Source: CAYXLI01 sp964464925
Lineage (GTDB): Bacteria > Acidobacteriota > Terriglobia > Bryobacterales > Bryobacteraceae
Length of the DNA: 64,000 bases
Direction: 5' to 3'
Assembly: GCA_964464925.1 (NCBI GenBank)
Contig: CAYXLI010000002.1
Span: forward strand, 186,001 to 250,000
Of this stretch, positions 25,534-33,652 are shown in pieces. A model generated the notes under the pieces. The model was given only the letters and a program-made list of their open reading frames with translations. It made no database searches and had not been told where the DNA came from. Numbering within the stretch: position 1 is the first letter of the stretch; each line of letters opens with the position of its first letter. The position numbers and the translations under genes were made by a program.

Positions 25534-26976
25534 TTACTGCCCCGCTGCGTGGCCGGAAGCCGCTTTTTGCAGGCCGAGGCTCTCCAGGATCTTGGGATCC
25601 TTTTCCTCCATCGCCAGAACCTCATGGCAAGTGCTGCAATCCTGCGTGAGCTTCGCGCCGGAGCCGTCAGACTTTGCGTGAGCCTCGTCATGGCATCGGA
25701 AGCAACCCGGGAAATCCATGTGCCCAATGTTGTTGTTATAGCTGCCCCATGTGAGCTTCATCTCGGGAAATACGTTGCGGCCGTATACCGAGAAGATCGC
25801 CTTCGCTGCCGCATCGACACTTTCTCTCTGCACGTTGGGATATGCCTTGTAGAAGTCAGTGAGTTTGGAAGCGATCTCCCTCTCCGCCTGTTCCTGACTG
25901 GCATAGTTCGCCTTCAAAACCTGGACTCCCTGTTTTTTCAGGAAGGGCAGCGAAACCAGTTCCGGCCGTTCTTTCATGATCCGGTCCATGCCAGCTTCCG
26001 GCATTTCGAAAATATGAGTCGGCCGGTTGTGGCAATCTACGCAGTCCATAACTCGTTCGGGGAGTTTCTGCCAGTCCTTGGCGCCGTCCGCGAGGTAGTC
26101 GGTGGTCTTACCGCCGATCTCGCGGCTGATCCATGGGATCTTAGATCGCTTCTCGTCCTCTGGACGATACCGAATCGTTACGCCCTTCCCAACGTGCGCA
26201 CCATGAATGCCTCGGTGCGAGCCGTTCGCCAACCCCCCGATGTGCATCAGGAGCACGGTTGTCGTCTTGGAGTTCTGTTCGTCATCGGTATATTTCTCGA
26301 TAAAGCGAAGCCGCTCTCCGCCGTACTTGTCCGGCCAATGGCAGGATTCGCACGTATCGCGCGCAGGGCGCAGGTTCTGGACGGGAGTCGGGATGGGCCG
26401 CTCATAAGTATTGAAAGCGACAGCTAGTACCTGGCGTGCCCCGGACAATTTGCTTTTCACGAACCAGGATGCGCCCGGGCCGATATGGCACTTCACGCAT
26501 TCCACGCGCGAGTGCGGCGAATTCTGATAGGCCGTATACTCAGGCCGCATCACGGTGTGGCAGGTTTGACCGCAAAAGGTCACTCCGTCCATGTACTCGA
26601 CGGCCGTGTACGAGCCGTGTCCCGCGATGAGAAGATTCACGAACGTAGTTACCAGAACAAACGTTGCGAGCCGGCGCAAGCGCGGATCGTTCAGGTTGAG
26701 AGCGGGAATTTGGTCCGGAAGAAGCCTGCCGTGCTCCCGATGACGCTGAATGAAGATGCCGAGAGGGATGAGGATCAATCCCAGGATAAATACGGCAGGC
26801 AGAAGCAACCAGGATAGGATTCCTACATATGGATTATGCGTCTCGAGCGTAAAGCTGGAGGGCAGAAGAAACAACCACAACACGGTTGCCGTGGTTACAA
26901 GCACCACGCCGGTCAGGCTGATCCAGTTCTGAGAAAAATAAACAATGGGGGACAGGTACTCGCGCCAACTCCTCAT
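25534..26976 (-). CDS. NapC/NirT-like membrane multihaem cytochrome c
   Basis: 480 residues. Two or three N-terminal membrane helices (about 17-135) are followed by a periplasmic cytochrome domain with six haem-attachment sites: CGQTCH (a C-x3-CH site), then CVKCH, CESCH, CVDCH, CFRCH and CSTCH. NapC/NirT proteins take electrons from quinol and pass them to periplasmic reductases. The segment HTVMRPEYTAYQNSPHSRVECVKCHIGPGASWFVKSKL is characteristic. The gene overlaps the preceding cytochrome c/b gene by 4 bases (ATGA), so the products probably act together. No terminal reductase is in the window. Confidence 0.88.
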   Translation of the reverse strand: MRSWREYLSPIVYFSQNWISLTGVVLVTTATVLWLFLLPSSFTLETHNPYVGILSWLLLPAVFILGLILIPLGIFIQRHREHGRLLPDQIPALNLNDPRLRRLATFVLVTTFVNLLIAGHGSYTAVEYMDGVTFCGQTCHTVMRPEYTAYQNSPHSRVECVKCHIGPGASWFVKSKLSGARQVLAVAFNTYERPIPTPVQNLRPARDTCESCHWPDKYGGERLRFIEKYTDDEQNSKTTTVLLMHIGGLANGSHRGIHGAHVGKGVTIRYRPEDEKRSKIPWISREIGGKTTDYLADGAKDWQKLPERVMDCVDCHNRPTHIFEMPEAGMDRIMKERPELVSLPFLKKQGVQVLKANYASQEQAEREIASKLTDFYKAYPNVQRESVDAAAKAIFSVYGRNVFPEMKLTWGSYNNNIGHMDFPGCFRCHDEAHAKSDGSGAKLTQDCSTCHEVLAMEEKDPKILESLGLQKAASGHAAGQ

Positions 26977-28637
26977 GTTTGGGCAGGCTCCTTCTTTTCA
27001 AGATTTTCTTCTTGGTATTGTTGGTCAGCTTGCTCCTGCTCAGCGGCCACTTCCGCCGCGGGCCTTCTTCTCGAGCTGATCCCATTCAGAAAGGCCGTAT
27101 CGAGCGGATATACGTCAGGATCCACGATCACAAAATAGAAATGCCAGATCACGATCGCCGCGGCGGCCAGCACGGCTTCGTAGAAATGTACGGCGGTGGC
27201 GATCTCGATGACGGTATTGTTGAACGTCCGCAACACGAAATCGTTGGCCCACATCAGTATTCCTGTTCCCACCATCACGACTGCTCCCCACACGACAGCC
27301 CAGTATTCCATCTTGGCTACATAAGTATGGCGCGGAAGTACTCGCTTCGTCTTGCGAGCGCCGATGTTGTAGAGAAACGTGAGAATCAGGTCCGGCAGGT
27401 CCCGGAATTGAGGCAACAGGCTATACCAGTTCTGGCGGAAACGTTTGTTCGTGGCGATCGCATAGAGGTGCCAGAAGCAAACGAAGATGAAGACGACCGA
27501 TGCGGCACGGTGAACATAGCTGCGCAGAGACAATTTCGCTTCCCAGAGCAGCAAGGGGCGTGCCCACCATCCGTTCGGGTAAAGCAGTGCAAAGCCGGTC
27601 CATGTGAGTACGATGAAGGAGGCCAGCAACAGAAAGTGCATTCTGCGCTCCAGCGGCGGCATGCGTACTTCGCGGCTCCCGACCAGTTGTTCGTCGACGA
27701 TGCGAATGCGCCTTCGCCAGAGCTTACGAAACCAGTCGCCGCCATTGTTCAGCAGCATGAAACCAAGTACGGCAGGAATGAGCACCAGGTAAATGCGCCG
27801 TATCCAGCCGACAGCGGGCGCTTCCGCCTTTGTGCCGTTGGAATGTACCCGCCCGATTGCGAACCGCTCGCCGGCGCCGTTATGGCATTTCCCGCACGTG
27901 GCCCTGAGATTCTTCGCATTGATTGTCGATTTCGGATCGTTCGACGGCAGAATGTTGTGAACCCCGTGGCAACTCGCGCAATTCGCCACCCGCACCATAC
28001 CGGATTTCAGCGCCAGTCCATGAAAGGACGCCTGGAATGAGCTGATCCGGTCCTTCGGCAGACGCAGCCTTTGTGCGAGCCGTACGTCTCCGTGACAGCG
28101 CCCGCACGTGTCGGCGACATGAGGACCGAAAACGGAAGATTGCACATTATCATGCTTCTTGATCGCATGCTCACCGTGGCAATCGGAGCATACAGGAGCT
28201 TGCGGCAACCCTGCGGCGAGTGCTTTCCCGTGCACGCTAGCCCGGAACTGATCGGCGATCTTGTCGTGGCACATGCCGCAGGTGTCCACTGTTTTCGATC
28301 TGAAGTCCATGGACGCGGGCTTGATGATCTCATGCGCGGCCCCGTGGCACACCGTGCAATCCGGTGCGGGCTTTCCGGCCTTTGCCGCTTCGCTGTGGAT
28401 ACTGGTGGAGTATTGTTCCGCCTGATCCGTATGGCAACTGCCGCACTCCGGTTTGAGTATGTTGGCAGGATGAGGGTACTCTTCATGTTTTGCGTGGCAC
28501 GTCGTGCAGCCGACGCTGTGGTGTGCGGACTTCGAGACCTTTTGATCGACGTCATGGCAACCGGCGCACTGACCATCGGCAGATTGTTGTGCCCAGCCAC
28601 ACAGCACCGCCCCCGCGAAAAGAATTAGTACCTTCAT
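26973..28637 (-). CDS. Nonahaem cytochrome c fused to a membrane cytochrome b
   Basis: 554 residues. A signal peptide (MKVLILFAGAVLCGWAQ) precedes a periplasmic domain with nine CxxCH motifs (CAGCH, CTTCH, CGSCH, CTVCH, CGMCH, CSDCH, CGRCH, CASCH, CGKCH), about residues 22-255. From about 275 on, a membrane region of five or so helices carries conserved His (RRMHFLLLASFIVLTWTGF, SYVHRAASVVFIFVCFWHLY, AVHFYEAVLAAAAIVIWHFYFVIVDPDVYP), the pattern of FdnI/cytochrome b561-type haem-b proteins. One chain could therefore connect a quinone pool to periplasmic haems. It is the middle gene of a three-gene cytochrome operon. Confidence 0.88.
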   Translation of the reverse strand: MKVLILFAGAVLCGWAQQSADGQCAGCHDVDQKVSKSAHHSVGCTTCHAKHEEYPHPANILKPECGSCHTDQAEQYSTSIHSEAAKAGKPAPDCTVCHGAAHEIIKPASMDFRSKTVDTCGMCHDKIADQFRASVHGKALAAGLPQAPVCSDCHGEHAIKKHDNVQSSVFGPHVADTCGRCHGDVRLAQRLRLPKDRISSFQASFHGLALKSGMVRVANCASCHGVHNILPSNDPKSTINAKNLRATCGKCHNGAGERFAIGRVHSNGTKAEAPAVGWIRRIYLVLIPAVLGFMLLNNGGDWFRKLWRRRIRIVDEQLVGSREVRMPPLERRMHFLLLASFIVLTWTGFALLYPNGWWARPLLLWEAKLSLRSYVHRAASVVFIFVCFWHLYAIATNKRFRQNWYSLLPQFRDLPDLILTFLYNIGARKTKRVLPRHTYVAKMEYWAVVWGAVVMVGTGILMWANDFVLRTFNNTVIEIATAVHFYEAVLAAAAIVIWHFYFVIVDPDVYPLDTAFLNGISSRRRPAAEVAAEQEQADQQYQEENLEKKEPAQT

Positions 28638-28697
28638 CGTGTGTTCCGGAGATTTGATCGGTGCCAGCCCGGAACGGAGCTGGTAACGAACGAAACG

Positions 28698-28910
28698 TTA
28701 CTTCTTTACGGAAGGAGCGCCTTCGAGCGTCTTCTTTTCCTTGTAGTACTTGCCCACTTCATTCAGCTCTTTCGAGGCGGCTGCGACGTGGCAAGTAGTG
28801 CAAGGCTTCTTCTCCTTCGCCGTATACTCCTTCTTTGCGAACGAGAGCGAAGATGTCATTACCAATCCTGCGAATAGGATGGCGAAAGGCGCTATATACT
28901 TTCCCTTCAT
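28698..28910 (-). CDS. Small secreted monohaem cytochrome c
   Basis: 70 residues from the ATG at 28910 (MKGKYIAPFAILFAGLVMTSSLSFA signal peptide), with GGAGG 6 bases upstream; an ATG at 28991 would lie beyond the promoter. After cleavage only about 45 residues remain, with one haem site CTTCH (KKPCTTCHVAAASKELN) and a Lys-rich tail. It could be an electron shuttle for the downstream membrane cytochromes. It is the first gene of the operon and sits about 13 bases after the predicted sigma-54 start site. Confidence 0.8.
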   Translation of the reverse strand: MKGKYIAPFAILFAGLVMTSSLSFAKKEYTAKEKKPCTTCHVAAASKELNEVGKYYKEKKTLEGAPSVKK

Positions 28911-28933
28911 GAAGTACCTCCGCTGCATCCATT

Positions 28934-28949
28934 TGCAATTCAGGTCCCA
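28934..28949 (-). promoter_or_regulatory. Strong sigma-54 promoter of the cytochrome operon
   Basis: TGGGACCTGAATTGCA on the - strand: TGG-GAC at -24 and TTGCA at -12 with the invariant 12-base GG to GC distance, only one base off TGGCAC. Transcription would begin near 28923, giving a 13-base leader that contains the GGAGG. A sigma-54 activator gene lies 1.4 kb upstream. Confidence 0.75.
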
Positions 28950-28981
28950 ATAACTTCTCAGACACTTACAGCAGGATTTGA

Positions 28982-28991
28982 GTGAATTCAC
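28982..28991. promoter_or_regulatory. Candidate activator site GTGAATTCAC
   Basis: Perfect 10-bp palindrome about 35 bases upstream of the sigma-54 element of the cytochrome operon. An almost identical GTGAAATCAC lies at 38668-38677, about 45 bases upstream of the sigma-54 element of the TIG-like gene. Shared sequence and placement suggest a binding site for the same enhancer-binding protein. Confidence 0.4.
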
Positions 28992-29061
28992 CCAAACAGG
29001 AAGGGAGGTTCAAGAGTCAGATGCCCCGTGAGCGTTGGCAAACGCAGCGAGCGCCTGAAGG

Positions 29062-30360
29062 CTAGAGCGTCCAGGTGACCGCGATATAGGGCCACGTATA
29101 GCCCCGGCCAGGTGACACTTTGCGCACGAACTCTCCGGGAAAGATGTGGCCGATGCCCGTACCGATTTGCACCGTGCGGCTCGGAGCCCAGATCGCCTGA
29201 AGATCGACCTCCTTGCCAACGTGGCGGCCGGAATGACCGGTAGGGTCCCGGAACAAGAGAGTGCCGGAAGCGCTGTAAAGGCCGTCGCGGGCACTGGCGA
29301 GCCAGCGATCGTGAAACTTGGCCTGTAGAGTCCAGCGCTCGTTCGGCTTGGCTTCCAAACTAGCGGCGAGATGGTGGATATTACGCCATCCAACCTGGTC
29401 CGCAAGTCCATACTTGTCGTGCGGGGTTGGGTAGAGCACATCGAACGTCTCGCGCTTGCGATCGTGCGGGTCTCGATCTCCGGTTGCGTAATTGTATTCC
29501 AGCCTCAGGCGCGGAGTCCATCTTCCCAGGCCTAATTTGCGGCTGGCTCGCCAATGGCCGGCCCACGCGCGGATTTCGTCGCCGGCATAAGACCCGAACT
29601 GGAAAGCCACCTCTGTCACATAATCGACGCCGGCCGGCAGGTCGCCCGCAATGCGGATACCCGGCGTCTTCATATCGAATTTGCCCGAAGCCCCAGCTTC
29701 AGATCGCACGCGCGGCGCTACACGCCAAAAGAAATACGGCTCTACCCGCGCTTTTGGAATCCAGTTGGCTGCGCTCCCGTATAGTCCGTGCAGGTTGTCT
29801 CCCTGCCTGTGATGATCAAAGCGGTCCAGTTCCGCTACTACAACGGAGGCCGCAAACGCATCGAGGCGATACCCGTTGTGGCGGAGCACCAGACGAACCG
29901 CGTCGAACGTGCGGGCCGTATTCGACCAATTGGAGGCGCCTACCAGCCGCTCCTCTCCGTATACCAATTCCTGGCGCCCGGCACGGAGGGAGACGGGCCG
30001 CTTCTCGACATCGCCGAATTCCACATAAGCCTCGCGCAGGTCGAATGTGTTCGCATTCGGCGGAGCTCCGGATACTAGCTGATTCCCGAAAATTCGCGCA
30101 TCCTGCGTCTGGAAGAAAAACTTCAGGTACGGAGCGGGAGTCAACTGCAGGTTCAGCCGAAGCCTGCTCAGCGCGTAGAAATCGTTGGAGTCCTGCTGAA
30201 AACGAATATGGTGCGGATCCTCGAGACGGAGCCGGTATTCGCCCCCAAAGCGAATCCACTCGGGGAGTTCCTGATTGAGAGCGCTGGAAACAGGCTCGGC
30301 GCCTGGCAACGATAAGCAGAGGCAGATGAGCAGTAGAGCCCGGGTGAAAGTGCAATCCAA
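29062..30360 (-). CDS. Outer-membrane beta-barrel porin, alginate-export (AlgE-like) family
   Basis: 432 residues with a signal peptide (MDCTFTRALLLICLCLSLPGA). The rest is alternating amphipathic beta-strands typical of the alginate_exp porin domain: FGGEYRLRLED, LSRLRLNLQLTPAPYLKFFFQTQDARIFG, LREAYVEFG, LRAGRQELVYGEERLVGASNWSNTARTFDAVRL, and a closing strand WPYIAVTWTL. Such porins pass small anions or polyols, not only alginate. The gene follows the sigma-54 activator with the stop and start codons adjacent (30361/30360), so the two are co-expressed, and the cytochrome operon is next. Confidence 0.87.
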   Translation of the reverse strand: MDCTFTRALLLICLCLSLPGAEPVSSALNQELPEWIRFGGEYRLRLEDPHHIRFQQDSNDFYALSRLRLNLQLTPAPYLKFFFQTQDARIFGNQLVSGAPPNANTFDLREAYVEFGDVEKRPVSLRAGRQELVYGEERLVGASNWSNTARTFDAVRLVLRHNGYRLDAFAASVVVAELDRFDHHRQGDNLHGLYGSAANWIPKARVEPYFFWRVAPRVRSEAGASGKFDMKTPGIRIAGDLPAGVDYVTEVAFQFGSYAGDEIRAWAGHWRASRKLGLGRWTPRLRLEYNYATGDRDPHDRKRETFDVLYPTPHDKYGLADQVGWRNIHHLAASLEAKPNERWTLQAKFHDRWLASARDGLYSASGTLLFRDPTGHSGRHVGKEVDLQAIWAPSRTVQIGTGIGHIFPGEFVRKVSPGRGYTWPYIAVTWTL

Positions 30361-31758
30361 CTAATTATTATGCGGCTTAATATCGAACTTCTTCATTTGA
30401 TACCGTAGCTTGTCGCGCGTGATGCCGAGGAGCCTGGCAGCTACACTCTGATTGCCTCCCGACTTCGTGAGTGCTGAGACGAGCAGCCGCCGCTCCGTTT
30501 CGTACCAGGAGCCGCCATCTGCCGTGGCGATGGCCGTCGCGTTTACCTGAGTTAAGGCCGAGACATCCCGCTGCACGATGATCGGAAGACTTGCTGCAGT
30601 CAGGCGCAGGCTTTCTTCCAGGATCATGGCGCGCTCCATCGCGTTACGCAGTTCCCTCACGTTGCCGGGCCAGGAATGCGACAGAAGGACCTCACGCGCC
30701 TCGGCCGTCAGCCCTTCGATGCGGCGTTTGAACTTCCGATTGAAATGCTCGATAAAGAACTCGGCGAGTGGGATGATGTCGTCTGGACGCTCGCGCAGCG
30801 CTGGGATCGTTACCTGAATCACATTCAAACGAAAATAAAGATCCTGCCTGAATGCTTTTTCGTTTACCGCTTCACGCAAATCTTTATTGGTGGCGGCTAC
30901 CACGCGCACGTTGACGTCGATATCCTTCAGCCCGCCCAGCCGGCGCATCGATTGTTCTTCGAGTACGCGGAGAAGCTTAGCTTGCAGCACGAGGGGGATT
31001 TCACCGATTTCGTCGAGAAAAAGCGTTCCGCCGTCGGCGAGTTCGAAGAGGCCCTTCTTCTGCGACTTCGCATCCGTAAAAGCGCCCTTCTCATAACCGA
31101 ACATTTCACTCTCGAGCAGCGTTTCAGGAATCGCGGCACAGTTGATCGCGATGAACGGCCCCTCGCGGCGCCGGCTCTGATAGTGCAGCGTCTTGGCTAC
31201 CAAGTCCTTACCCGTTCCGTTCTCGCCCTCGATAAGGATAGTGGAGGCCTCGCTCATTGCCACCCGGCGTACAAACGTCATGACGCTCCGCATAGCGCGG
31301 CTCTCCGCCACGATCTCCTGGTGATTGGCGCTGACTTCTTCGGAGATGTCGGTAATCACAACCATTACGCCCTTCGTGTTTCCCGTGTCATCCGTCAACC
31401 GCGTTGCGCTGAGGATCGCGAGACGCTCCCGACCCGGGTGGGTACGCAGACGCAAAGTACAGTGCGGAACCGATTCGGACAGACCTTGAGCAACACCACA
31501 CTCTCCTTCACAGGAGGTGCAGCCAAACAGATCCATGCAGTGGCGGCCCACGAGTTGGGACGCATCTACGCCAAACAGCTTCTCCGCCGCCCGGTTTACA
31601 CCGGTGACGACGAGCGCCGGATCATAGAGGATAACGGCTTCTGGAAGGCGTTCAAACACCTCTTCGAGAATGGCCGAATTCCTCCAGTCGGGCAGGATCC
31701 GGTCGGGGGCCGCTGCCTGATGCCGCTCCGACGGTTGGAGCGTATTTTCACACATCAT
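30361..31758 (-). CDS. Sigma-54-dependent activator with Cys-rich PAS domain
   Basis: 465 residues. Residues 28-145 are a PAS domain with clustered cysteines C74, C80, C83, C87 (C-x5-C-x2-C-x3-C) and C100, suggesting a metal, Fe-S or thiol redox sensor. Next comes the AAA+ domain: Walker A around GENGTGKD (178-185), a GAFTDA loop at 225-230 (consensus GAFTGA, which touches sigma-54), Walker B GGTLFLDEIGE, and the arginine-finger region. A Fis-type HTH ends the protein (NQSVAARLLGITRDKLRYQMKKF). There is no receiver domain, so it is a one-component sensor. It is the natural activator of the sigma-54-like promoters at 24811, 24819, 28934, 31827 and 38608. Confidence 0.92.
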   Translation of the reverse strand: MMCENTLQPSERHQAAAPDRILPDWRNSAILEEVFERLPEAVILYDPALVVTGVNRAAEKLFGVDASQLVGRHCMDLFGCTSCEGECGVAQGLSESVPHCTLRLRTHPGRERLAILSATRLTDDTGNTKGVMVVITDISEEVSANHQEIVAESRAMRSVMTFVRRVAMSEASTILIEGENGTGKDLVAKTLHYQSRRREGPFIAINCAAIPETLLESEMFGYEKGAFTDAKSQKKGLFELADGGTLFLDEIGEIPLVLQAKLLRVLEEQSMRRLGGLKDIDVNVRVVAATNKDLREAVNEKAFRQDLYFRLNVIQVTIPALRERPDDIIPLAEFFIEHFNRKFKRRIEGLTAEAREVLLSHSWPGNVRELRNAMERAMILEESLRLTAASLPIIVQRDVSALTQVNATAIATADGGSWYETERRLLVSALTKSGGNQSVAARLLGITRDKLRYQMKKFDIKPHNN

Positions 31759-31826
31759 GATGCCCCTCTTTAGGGCATTTCAACCACCAAACTCGGGTAA
31801 ACCCGTGCAGGCGCTGAAGATTTCGC

Positions 31827-31842
31827 TGGTTGATGGATTGCT
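31827..31842 (+). promoter_or_regulatory. Sigma-54-like promoter upstream of 31870 gene
   Basis: TGGTTGATGGATTGCT: TGG at -24, TTGCT at -12 and the exact 12-base GG to GC distance. The start would be near 31853, just before GGGGAGG (31857-31863) and the ATG at 31870. It drives genes away from the divergent activator gene. Confidence 0.55.
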
Positions 31843-31869
31843 GAAATACCATTCCGGGGAGGATCTCGA

Positions 31870-32328
31870 ATGGATACCGTTCAGCTTTCGGTGCACAACA
31901 TCGCGTTCGCGAGCCGCCTGGAAAGAGAACTCCGGCAGGTAGGAGGTTGCCAGATGATATCGGTTAAAACCCCTGATCTGCACGGGAAAGGGCTTGTCGT
32001 TCTGGATGAAGAGACGCTCGACACGCTTCCCTCGCCCTTGGATGAACCAGAGCGATTCCTCCTCGTGACCCGGAATGAAAGCCCCAAATTGAAACGGGCT
32101 TGGGAACAAGGGATCGTCTCGGTCGTCTTCGAACACGACTCACCCCATACGATCTGTCTGGCGGTGCAGTCCGCACTTCTACGCATACAAAGCCCACACC
32201 GGAATACCATTCGCTGCGCGATTTCGCCCAGGGCGAACGTAAGCGATCCGAAGGTTGGGCGAACAGCCGCACAAAATACTATGCCGGTCACCGCAGCCTT
32301 AAAAAATCAGCACTCTGGGCTTGGATAG
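31870..32328 (+). CDS. Receiver-like protein, probably not phosphorylated
   Basis: 152 residues with no firm family. The first 110 have the alternating strand/helix order of a response-regulator receiver domain (VQLSVHNIAFASRLERELRQVGG, GLVVLDEETL, ERFLLVTRN, AWEQGIVSVVFEHDSP, CLAVQSALLRIQ). An acidic pair sits where the phospho-acceptor would be, but the invariant Lys near the end (VFEHDSP in place of x-K-P) is absent. A signal-binding or protein-binding pseudo-receiver is the likeliest reading. The C-terminal 40 residues look disordered. The start is supported by GGGGAGG 6 bases upstream. Confidence 0.55.
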   Translation: MDTVQLSVHNIAFASRLERELRQVGGCQMISVKTPDLHGKGLVVLDEETLDTLPSPLDEPERFLLVTRNESPKLKRAWEQGIVSVVFEHDSPHTICLAVQSALLRIQSPHRNTIRCAISPRANVSDPKVGRTAAQNTMPVTAALKNQHSGLG

Positions 32329-32399
32329 CAGCGTGCACAAAAAACTGCAGGCGCGGAGAGCTGAATGTGCGAAGATTCCGCGCCTTAGGGAGGCTTTGG

Positions 32400-32690
32400 A
32401 TGAGCAACGAATTCAAGATGCTGCTGGCTGGATGGGTCGCACTGGGCTTAGTGGTGATTGCGCTCGCCGTATATCACAAAATGCTGGTGAAACGGGAATA
32501 CATCAGCCTTCATGTCGATGCCGACAGCGGCATGGTGGGGCAACAGGCCGCCGCCACACATCGCATAGACATGGTCGAGAAGTGGGGCAAAGCCCTGACC
32601 ACCGTGGAAGTGCTGTACGGCCTGGGGCTGGCAACCATGTATCTATACGCTGTGTGGACGTTGTCCCAGAAGACGTTCTGGTCGGAATAG
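32400..32690 (+). CDS. Small membrane protein with two helices, unknown function
   Basis: 96 residues from the ATG at 32400 (MSNEFKMLLAGWVALGLVVIALAVYH), with TAGGGAGG about 7 bases upstream; the open frame extends upstream to 32100 but without a ribosome site. One helix lies at about 7-25 and a second at about 70-90 (TTVEVLYGLGLATMYLYAVWTL), with a loop between them containing AADADSG-like polar residues. No family recognised. The neighbours are a pseudo-receiver before and a universal stress protein after, 55 bases away. Confidence 0.65.
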   Translation: MSNEFKMLLAGWVALGLVVIALAVYHKMLVKREYISLHVDADSGMVGQQAAATHRIDMVEKWGKALTTVEVLYGLGLATMYLYAVWTLSQKTFWSE

Positions 32691-32745
32691 CAGCCGGACT
32701 CAAACGCCTGCCCCGCCCGAAAGGCTGTTCTAAGGAGGGATGGCC

Positions 32746-33585
32746 ATGAAGACATTCCGCAAAATCATTTTTCCGGTCGACTTCTCCGAACGAAGTGCCG
32801 CCGCCGCTCGTTATGTGGCTTCCGTGGCCGGGCGGTTCGATTCTGAAGTGGTGCTCTTTCATGTGATTGAGCCGCCGCCGGAAGTTTACGGGCCGCTCGA
32901 GACGGCGCAGACAGACATCCGGGAAGAAGAACTGAAGTCGTTCCAGTTGCGCTCCTTGTCTGCGGCCAATGTCAGGCGCGTACTGACCGTCGGCGACCCG
33001 GCCCGGAGGATCACGGATTTTGCCAAACAAGAAGGCGCAGACCTGATCATGATGCCGACGCATGGCTACGGCCCGTTCCGCCGGTTCATCCTCGGTTCAG
33101 TTACGGCTAAGGTATTGCACGATGCCGATTGCGCAGTGTGGACGGCGGCCCACATAGAAGACCTGCCTTCTGTGGCGGAGTATTCCGTCGGCAACGTAGT
33201 TTGCGCAGTCGACCTGGATGAGAAAGGGAAGACCCTCCTCAAGGAATCAAAAGAACTGGCCGACGAGTACGGAGCCCGGTTGGTCGTCGCGCATGCCATT
33301 CCGGCCACCGAGGCCCGGCCCGATATGTATCTCGATTCGGAGTTCCGCCTTAGCTTGATTCAAATGGCGGAGAAGGAATTGCGAGAAATGATGTGCGAGG
33401 TGGGCGCGGAGGGTATGGTGTGCGTTCATGCAGGAGAGATTGCGAAGATCATCCGCCACTCGGCGCTGAGCCATCGCGCAGATCTTTTGGTGATCGGTCG
33501 AGCCTCGCCCGGACTGATGGGGCGATTGAAGACCCACAGCTATTCCATCATTCGCGAATCTCCTTGTCCGGTACTGAGTTTGTAG
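32746..33585 (+). CDS. Tandem universal stress protein (UspA x2)
   Basis: 279 residues from the ATG at 32746, because AAGGAGG (32733-32738) is spaced correctly for it and not for the ATG at 32740. Two Usp domains: residues about 1-140 with the ATP-binding G-x2-G-x9-G(S) pattern in GYGPFRRFILGSVTAKVL, and about 145-279 ending GRASPGLMGRLKTHSYSIIRESPCPVLSL. Usp pairs bind ATP and help survival under starvation or low oxygen; mechanism unknown. It is closely similar in plan to the protein at 37213-38091, and both flank the nitroreductase and CoA-ligase genes. Confidence 0.9.
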   Translation: MKTFRKIIFPVDFSERSAAAARYVASVAGRFDSEVVLFHVIEPPPEVYGPLETAQTDIREEELKSFQLRSLSAANVRRVLTVGDPARRITDFAKQEGADLIMMPTHGYGPFRRFILGSVTAKVLHDADCAVWTAAHIEDLPSVAEYSVGNVVCAVDLDEKGKTLLKESKELADEYGARLVVAHAIPATEARPDMYLDSEFRLSLIQMAEKELREMMCEVGAEGMVCVHAGEIAKIIRHSALSHRADLLVIGRASPGLMGRLKTHSYSIIRESPCPVLSL

Positions 33586-33652
33586 GCGCGCCAGGCAGGC
33601 GTCCTTGTTCGGTTGGTGCAGGACGTCTGCCTCTTTTTAGAAGGAGAGGAGT

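Noticed and set aside
25384..26427. 347-residue open frame on the + strand
   Set aside because: Antisense of the NapC-like cytochrome, which has six haem motifs; the antisense translation shows no domain.
26979..28040. 353-residue open frame on the + strand
   Set aside because: Antisense of the nonahaem cytochrome c/b gene; no domain in its own translation.
31759..31869. Sigma-54 promoter for the activator gene itself (TGGTGG-N5-ATGCC on - strand)
   Set aside because: -12 box lacks TTGC; GG-N10-GC alone is common in GC-rich DNA.
32322..32337. Sigma-54 promoter TGGATAGCAGCGTGCA before the 32400 gene
   Set aside because: Spacing is right but the -12 box is GTGCA and the element overlaps the end of the preceding gene; not clearly better than chance.
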